NCBI GenBank assembly: GCA_016191305.1
Contig: JACPOX010000028.1
Location: forward strand, 1-12,212
Source: Legionella longbeachae
GTDB taxonomy: Bacteria; Pseudomonadota; Gammaproteobacteria; Legionellales; Legionellaceae
Direction: 5' to 3'
DNA length: 12,212 nucleotides
Shown here: piece by piece, positions 6,301 through 12,212 of the stretch
Layout of the letters: every line of letters begins with the position of its first letter
Numbering within the stretch: the first letter of the stretch is position 1
The notes under the pieces: generated by a model
The model's input: the letters and a program-made list of their open reading frames with translations, nothing else
What the model was told of the DNA's origin: nothing
Database searches by the model: none
Position numbers and translations under genes: made by a program

Positions 6301-7273
6301 TTAACTCACCTTCTGAATTAGATAATAAAAATAATATTTTTTACCCCACACTGTTTCCTTACGAGCATACTTCGCCAAGTAACGCAGTGTGGGGTTTTTA
6401 AATCTAATTTTCCACCAAGGCAGAAAGGTTGCTCCCTTAGAGCCCGCTAGCGCAAGAAGTTCGGTAAGCGGCATCTCATTATCATCGCCGAATATCCTTT
6501 GGGCCCTTTTACAAAGTCCAACTTCATCTACAATGAGACGTTTGTAGATAGATGCTTGAACCATCTTGGTAATATTTATCTTTTTGATAATTTTTAAATG
6601 CTTACTTGTCTTAATGAATGCTTCTAATCTTTCTGATTGTTGTTTATTCTTAAAATAAATATCGGAATAACAAAAAAATCCACCAGGGGCTAGGACTCGC
6701 TCCACTTCAGAAAAAAAAATACTCAATTCTTGGGTAAAGATGAGAGCTTTCAAGGTTCATTACCACATCAAAACTTTCATTTTTTAAAGCTAAGCTTTCC
6801 GCATCAGATTGTAAGTAATTTACTTTTTCATTTTTATAAAAATTACTCTTTGCATGTCTTACCAAGGTAGTTACTAAATCAACACCTAAAGCATATTGAG
6901 TTTTCAGTAATTCGGAACCCAATCGTAAACCGATCCCATTGCCACAACCAATCTCTAACAATCTCTTATCGAAAAATTGCATTTTTACTAGTGGCCTTAT
7001 CAGGTTATAAAGGAGAAGTGGTGAATAAATATCTTGATCTGGAGATAAGGTAGAAATATCAAAATTTAACGCCATGTATTCATTATATATTTTCTTATTC
7101 CACAGCCCCCAGTTCAAAAAAACGCTTTCTTCAATAAAATTAGCATAACATTCATAGCTTGCTTCGACATCCTCTTTCATTAACATAGCTTCTGAGAAAT
7201 GATAACATTTTTGTTTAAGTATTTTACCTGTTATTCTAAGAGCTTGATTGTATGTTTTGATTTCCTCTTTCAT
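6301..7273 (-). pseudogene. SAM-dependent methyltransferase, frame interrupted at a T9 run
   Basis: A class I methyltransferase is split into two overlapping frames (7273-6707 and 6753-6301). The first carries SAM motif I LLEIGCGNG (residues 105-113), the acidic GVDL after strand 2 and SFDVVMNLESSHLYP. The second continues SEVERVLAPGGFFCYSD and a C-terminal domain ending FYYLIQKVS. Removing one T from the nine-T run (A9 on the plus strand, 6711-6719) joins them into a normal protein of about 323 residues. The ESSHxYP...EVxRVLxPGG pattern resembles the natural-product methyltransferase group that includes mycobacterial phthiotriol methyltransferases. It starts one base after the polyketide synthase stop, so it is almost certainly co-transcribed and translationally coupled. 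It probably O- or C-methylates the polyketide. It could be a pseudogene, a slippage-expressed gene or a homopolymer read error. Confidence 0.75.
6711..6719 (-). other. nine-T homopolymer at the frameshift site
   Basis: The plus strand has nine consecutive A, read as T9 on the coding strand, directly between Glu-Tyr-Phe and the SEVERVL segment. Eight T would give an uninterrupted methyltransferase. Runs of nine T or A are established sites of RNA polymerase slippage in bacteria (for example Shigella mxiE) and of replication slippage. Confidence 0.7.
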
Positions 7274-7274
7274 T

Positions 7275-10200
7275 TTAGTCTCTTATTAAATCAGCAATTT
7301 TAACTACGTCATTTTTTACTAATTTTTTGATAAACTTAATTAATTCGCCGGCTATTTGATCTTTACACCTTTCAGTTAGAGGACCATTAATAGAAACTAG
7401 ATATTCACCCTCCTGATTCTTTGTAAAGATAATCCATAAGTATTTATTGCCTATAGGACGGTCTAAACTCGCAAAATGACTGGCATAATTATAATCAAGA
7501 TCTGCAAACTTCATATGCAGAGGCTCTTTGATGAAAAAACCTCCTGTAATATTAATACATACGTCCATCCCACTTGGTTTGAGTAAAGGGATATTCAAGT
7601 GAAACAACTTATTGAGCATTGATTTGATTGAAATATTTTTTATTCTCGATGTGATCTGAGCTAAGTAGTTCAGATAGTAGTCTATTACTATTGAATTTAG
7701 TTTGCTTTTTTTAAAATGTTTCGTAAGAAAAGCTTTGTTAAATGCATATGCCAAATACTGACCAAGAGGCAATGAAAAAGCTCTTAATCGCCGGTTTTTG
7801 ATTAGTTGAGAACATTTTTGATAAGGAGCTGTTTTTAACAGTTGCTCTTCAATTGAATGAATAGAGTCAATATAGCTGCCCTCCTCATTTAAGGTAATAT
7901 TTATCGTTTTACGTTCCGAGAACAGACCCAGAACTGACTTGTATTGACTTCCTTCTCTACCTTTATAAACTAGTGTAACAGGTATTTTATTTTGTTGACT
8001 TATCTTGTAAAAAACGATTTGGCATGCAGCAATTAATCCGGAGCTGACATTAATGTTTTTTCCTTTATGCCAGTCGATAAATTTTTCAACGAATTGTGAC
8101 TCAATAGTATAATGAAACAAATGTTTTGATTGGTCAAACCCTGCATCAGGTAAATGGCTTTCGGGACCAAAGTTTAATCCTTTAACTCCTTTATTATAAC
8201 CCCGCCAAAAATCAATTTTATCTTTCAGATTTTTTGCATAATCAATATTATTCTGTCTCACATAGTTAAAAAAAGATGCTTTTTCCTGTATCTGAGTGAG
8301 TGTTTCTCCACGGGAAAGTGCGGTGTAATTTTTCTTAAGCTGATCTAATACAATGTTACACGTATCATCATCAGATATAATGTGAGGTATCACGATATGT
8401 AATTCATGCAAATCATTATGCACCTTATACAGATATACTCTAATCAGTGGCTGTCTGTTTAATGGAATAATACGCCTTACATTACTATAGAACTCATGCT
8501 TCAACACATCCCTCTTATTGTTTAAGGAAATATCTTCATAGTTTAGCTTAAATTGGCCGTCCTTCTTCACCATTTGGGTCGGCGCATCTTCATTAAAGTT
8601 TATCCAGAAAGCGCTGTTTTGCTTCACAACAAAATCAAACGCTTGGAACAAGTACTCTTTGATGAGTTTTCCATGGAGTTGTAAGTGTATGCCGCAATTC
8701 AAACCATAACCCATTTTATTTGAGACCCAATATATATATTGATAATCTGACAAAGCTATTTCTTTTAATACTGGATTTTCAGCGACATGATTACCTGTTT
8801 CTTTTTCAAAAATATTTTGTAATTCATTTGCAAGATTTCTGGCAATTTTATCAATGCTTGGGTGATTAAGAAAATATTCTATAGGTATGCTAAGCGAGGG
8901 ACATTGCAATTTATCATGAATTCGGTTTCTAATTTCTAAATACATCAATGAATCCATCCCCATTGAGTACAAATCATTTTTTGCTGCGGTTAGATCAAGC
9001 TCTGCCATCCCCATAACATCCGCAGTAATTTTGCATAAAGCCAAACTCAACACAGCGACACGCTCTTCATGGGCATGCTCTCGAAGAGAGTTTAAAAAGT
9101 GCTGGGCTGGTTCGGGAGCCTCTTTACTCTGAGCGAAAAACTCTATTTGTTTCGGTGCGTTTTTGAAATAAATATCCCCATCAATAGGACATACTGAAAT
9201 TTGCGTCACCTGACGTGTCAATAGAACATCAAGAATAACCACGCTGTCTTTATCTAAAGGAATAAAACCCTGTTGTTTCATAACATGCGTAAGATTTGCT
9301 GCCATCCCCACCGTATGAAAAGGACCCCAGTTAATCGCAATTGCAGGTAAACCCAACTGATATCGTAAATGCGCCAGTCCATCTAAAAATCCATTAGCAG
9401 CAACATAATTTGACTGCCCTTTTGACCCTAGCACTGACGCTATAGAAGAAAATAAAACAAACATGTCCAACTGAATATTTTTAGTCAATTGATGCAGAAT
9501 CTGAGCACTTTCCATTTTCGCACGTAAAACACTTTGAATATCTTCGTCGCTTAAATTCACAATCAAGCCATCTTTAATGACACCTGCAAGATGAAACACT
9601 CCTCTGAGAGGTTTAGAATCTTGTTCAACATGTTCAACTATCTGCTTCATTTGTTGATAATTACTTGCATCAGCAACATAATGCCTAATGTAAACTTGTT
9701 TTTTTCTAGCACTTAAAATCAAGTCCTTTGTATCCATTGAACATTCAGAGCGACTAGTAATAATGATGTGTCTAGCACCTCTTACAATAAGGTATTCAAT
9801 TAATGCCTTTCCCAAACCTCCAGTGCCTCCCGTAATGAGGTAACGTGCCCCTCTATCAAATAATATCTTTTGTTGCTCAGGAGGAGGAGACAATTGTTTT
9901 TTTTCTAGCCTGGGGACATAAATTGAATCTCTTACTGCAAATTGAGTTTCCAAATTTTTAGCATCGAATAGATAGTTTAAAAGCGTGTTCAAATTGCCGT
10001 TTGAACCTAAGTCAATCGTATAATTTCTACTGAGTCCGAGCTCATTTCTAAAGCTTTTCCAAAAAGCACTCGCCATCGTATGCTCGGGATTTACTTTATT
10101 TTTATTTTTAATGCTATAGGCATTCTCTGTAACTAATATAAAGCTGCTCGGGCATGATTTAAACATTTTTTGACAGCAATGAAACAACGCATTAAATTGT

Positions 10201-12212
10201 CCTTCTTCATAAAAAAAGATTATGTTTTTATTTTCTATACTCTCTAATGTACTCACATCATCTGTGTGCTGGTAAACAAGATGACCAAATACTTGTTTCG
10301 CTTTCATTTCGTCTTTCGCAATAACCCAAAAATCAGGAATTTCTGGTGTGCTCAGCAACTTTACATTAAGTTTATTCCATATTACTTCATAGAGATGATC
10401 CAAGTTAAATTCATTGCCAGAGATTGGGCTCGCCTGTCCTAAATCAGTACATATTAAAGAGTCCCTTTTCTCAAACCAAAATTCTCTCCGGTCAAATGCA
10501 TAGTTAGGTAGCGCTACTTTTATAAATCTATAACCACAATTTTTATAGTATAAATTCCAGTCTACATTTTTGCCTTGCAAATAATCGGTAAGAAATAACT
10601 TTAGTACAGCATCGTCTTGTAAATCAAGCGGATTATTTTTCCCCTGCGACGATGCAAATTGCCCCACATCTAACAATCGCCCGGCCTCAGCAGCGCTTTT
10701 AGCAACCACAGCCAACCGATAAGTATGATGTTCTCGGCAAGTGGCAGCGGTAAAACATACATCACTAAAACTATCTTTTGTTGTTTCTAAATACTGTTGA
10801 TATCGTTTTGCCAAATAGTCTAATGAGGTTTGGGTTTTTGCCGATATAACAAGTAAATTTAATCTGGCTGGTTGAGGTGGACTTTGATGTGCCATTAGAG
10901 CAAATTCTTGCAAAATAACATGGGCATTCGTACCGTTGAAGCCAAAAGAATTGACCCCTGCGCAGTTGGGTTTTGAACCCATGTTCCAATCCATATTTTG
11001 CAGAGCGATACGTGTATTATCTAGTTTTATATTGGGATTTAATTTCTTAAAATTTAAATTCTTATAAATTTTCTTCTTTTGTAGGCTAATGATCGTTTTA
11101 ATAACACCTGCTATACCAGAAGCACTTTCAAGATGACCTATATTTGTTTTAACTGCACCAAGATATAATAGGTTATCTTTGCTACGCTGACATCCATAGA
11201 CGTTATTAATAGAATGAACCTCTGTAGGATCACCTATAGGAGTACCTGTTCCATGCGTTTCAACATAGCTGATATCACTACTCGATAAGTCGGTTTGTCT
11301 CAGGGCTTTCAACATTACTTCCTCTTGGCTTTTACCGTTAGGAGCAGTAAAGCCCATAGATTTTCCGTCATTATTAACTGCTGAGGCTTTAATAACAGCT
11401 AAAACCGTATCCTTATCGCGAACAGCGTCCGCCAGTCTTTTAAGAAAGATGACCCCACAACCTTCGGAGCGAACATAACCATCTGCATCTGCATCAAAGG
11501 TTTTACATTGACCATCGGGCGATAATGCCTTAGCGTTGCAAAGAGCTATATTTAGCTCTGGCATTAATATGATATTCACGCCACCAGCCAAAGCAAAATC
11601 GATTTCTTTATTTTTTAAGCTCTGACACGCATAATGAATTGCAACTAAAGATGAAGAACACGTTGTAGTAAAACTTATCGATGGTCCTTTAAAATCAAAA
11701 ACATATGCCACTCGACCCGGAATATAACTTACTCCATTACCGGTAACATAATAAAAATTTAATGTTTCGCTTTGGTGTTGGTAATATCCCGTACCAATGG
11801 GCCCCACGCCAACAAATACACCTGTTAAACTATCGCGCAAAGAACAGGGAGGGTAGTTTGCATTTTCCAAAGCCAGATAACAACATTCTAAAAAAATTCG
11901 ATGTTGAGGTTCCATCAATTGCGCTTCACGGGGACTAATACCAAAAAAATTTGCATCAAAATCTTTAATATTCTCCATCAATCCAAGTTTATTAACGTAG
12001 GATTTTCCTGGGGTATCCTTATTTGGATTATAGTATTTCTCATTGTCCCATCGGTCTATTGGAATATCCTTAATGCCACTCAGCCCTTCTTCAAGCAACC
12101 TTTCAAATGCGGCAATATCAGGTGCATTAGGTAGTGAACAGCTCATTCCTATAATAGCGATTGAATCGTCTGCCTCCTTGTGGGACGCATTAATTGATGA
12201 TTGTTCACTAAT
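7275..12212 (-). CDS. modular type I polyketide synthase: KS - (no AT) - KR - ACP - condensation domain (5' partial)
   Basis: The frame is open to the window's end; 1,645 residues are visible. Numbering below takes the Met at 12144-12146 as 1, but this Met lies inside the KS (SIAIIGMSCSLP precedes), so it is not the start. KS domain up to about 412 has nucleophile Cys163 in TTTCSSS, His298 in VETHGTGT and His338 in NIGHLES. A KS-AT linker (FTAATCREHHTYRLAVVA) and post-AT linker (LPNYAFDRREFWF) follow, but the AT between them is absent. KR, about 585-1000: NADPH loop GGTGGLG (773-779), Lys877, Ser901, Tyr914, Asn918; Asp859 with no Trp before Tyr suggests B-type. ACP, about 1025-1110: GMDSL with Ser1066 for phosphopantetheine. 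A terminal condensation-like domain, about 1125-1600, has PHIISDD (His1255, Asp1259) in place of HHxxxDG. There is no thioesterase. Malonyl loading must come in trans. The methyltransferase is the next gene. Confidence 0.9.
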   Translation of the reverse strand: MSEQSSINASHKEADDSIAIIGMSCSLPNAPDIAAFERLLEEGLSGIKDIPIDRWDNEKYYNPNKDTPGKSYVNKLGLMENIKDFDANFFGISPREAQLMEPQHRIFLECCYLALENANYPPCSLRDSLTGVFVGVGPIGTGYYQHQSETLNFYYVTGNGVSYIPGRVAYVFDFKGPSISFTTTCSSSLVAIHYACQSLKNKEIDFALAGGVNIILMPELNIALCNAKALSPDGQCKTFDADADGYVRSEGCGVIFLKRLADAVRDKDTVLAVIKASAVNNDGKSMGFTAPNGKSQEEVMLKALRQTDLSSSDISYVETHGTGTPIGDPTEVHSINNVYGCQRSKDNLLYLGAVKTNIGHLESASGIAGVIKTIISLQKKKIYKNLNFKKLNPNIKLDNTRIALQNMDWNMGSKPNCAGVNSFGFNGTNAHVILQEFALMAHQSPPQPARLNLLVISAKTQTSLDYLAKRYQQYLETTKDSFSDVCFTAATCREHHTYRLAVVAKSAAEAGRLLDVGQFASSQGKNNPLDLQDDAVLKLFLTDYLQGKNVDWNLYYKNCGYRFIKVALPNYAFDRREFWFEKRDSLICTDLGQASPISGNEFNLDHLYEVIWNKLNVKLLSTPEIPDFWVIAKDEMKAKQVFGHLVYQHTDDVSTLESIENKNIIFFYEEGQFNALFHCCQKMFKSCPSSFILVTENAYSIKNKNKVNPEHTMASAFWKSFRNELGLSRNYTIDLGSNGNLNTLLNYLFDAKNLETQFAVRDSIYVPRLEKKQLSPPPEQQKILFDRGARYLITGGTGGLGKALIEYLIVRGARHIIITSRSECSMDTKDLILSARKKQVYIRHYVADASNYQQMKQIVEHVEQDSKPLRGVFHLAGVIKDGLIVNLSDEDIQSVLRAKMESAQILHQLTKNIQLDMFVLFSSIASVLGSKGQSNYVAANGFLDGLAHLRYQLGLPAIAINWGPFHTVGMAANLTHVMKQQGFIPLDKDSVVILDVLLTRQVTQISVCPIDGDIYFKNAPKQIEFFAQSKEAPEPAQHFLNSLREHAHEERVAVLSLALCKITADVMGMAELDLTAAKNDLYSMGMDSLMYLEIRNRIHDKLQCPSLSIPIEYFLNHPSIDKIARNLANELQNIFEKETGNHVAENPVLKEIALSDYQYIYWVSNKMGYGLNCGIHLQLHGKLIKEYLFQAFDFVVKQNSAFWINFNEDAPTQMVKKDGQFKLNYEDISLNNKRDVLKHEFYSNVRRIIPLNRQPLIRVYLYKVHNDLHELHIVIPHIISDDDTCNIVLDQLKKNYTALSRGETLTQIQEKASFFNYVRQNNIDYAKNLKDKIDFWRGYNKGVKGLNFGPESHLPDAGFDQSKHLFHYTIESQFVEKFIDWHKGKNINVSSGLIAACQIVFYKISQQNKIPVTLVYKGREGSQYKSVLGLFSERKTINITLNEEGSYIDSIHSIEEQLLKTAPYQKCSQLIKNRRLRAFSLPLGQYLAYAFNKAFLTKHFKKSKLNSIVIDYYLNYLAQITSRIKNISIKSMLNKLFHLNIPLLKPSGMDVCINITGGFFIKEPLHMKFADLDYNYASHFASLDRPIGNKYLWIIFTKNQEGEYLVSINGPLTERCKDQIAGELIKFIKKLVKNDVVKIADLIRD

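Noticed and set aside
11901..12134. Plus-strand open frame opposite the KS region
   Set aside because: It lies wholly antisense to a conserved KS domain, has no ribosome-binding site and no recognisable sequence.

Overview
The window is AT-rich DNA, probably from a gammaproteobacterium of the Legionellales (Legionella-like). This rests on base composition, codon use, and the mix of a polyketide synthase with decayed insertion sequences. It is an inference, since no rRNA or species marker is present. The layout has three blocks: a decayed accessory/defence region (about 1-5060), an insertion-sequence graveyard (about 5079-6300), and the 3' end of a polyketide biosynthesis operon on the minus strand (6301-12212).

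Block 1 holds mostly broken genes. A plus-strand coiled-coil ATPase (209-1975) has a CxxC zinc-hook-like motif and an intact ABC signature, Walker B and H-loop, but its Walker A half is missing. Its reading frame is lost just beside a 67-bp element with perfect 12-bp inverted ends (53-119). Facing it is the C-terminal SF1 helicase part of what looks like a TM0106-type RecB-like nuclease/helicase (1996-3399). That gene has lost its N-terminal half and seems frameshifted at an oligo-T run. Its remains abut the N-terminal third of a RhuM-family protein (3527-3817). Upstream of that lies a small intact excisionase-type helix-turn-helix gene (3982-4176) with a good promoter, then the C-terminal end of a DUF927/P4-type mobile-element primase-helicase (4497-5060). 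This looks like a defence-type or mobile island that has been cut down by deletions.

Block 2 contains an IS30-family element reduced to 484 bp, which keeps both terminal inverted repeats and an in-frame, internally deleted transposase. Next comes the decayed C-terminus of an IS4-family transposase (minus strand, frameshifted), which abuts the C-terminus of an IS982-like transposase (plus strand, with an internal stop).

Block 3 is a modular type I polyketide synthase, partial at its 5' end because the gene runs off the window. The visible order is KS, a linker without an acyltransferase, KR, ACP, and a terminal condensation-like domain. One base after its stop codon starts a SAM-dependent methyltransferase whose reading frame is broken exactly at a run of nine T on the coding strand. 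It is therefore either a pseudogene or a candidate for transcriptional slippage. Together the two genes look like the last extension, release and tailoring steps of a natural-product pathway. The IS graveyard follows directly downstream of the methyltransferase.
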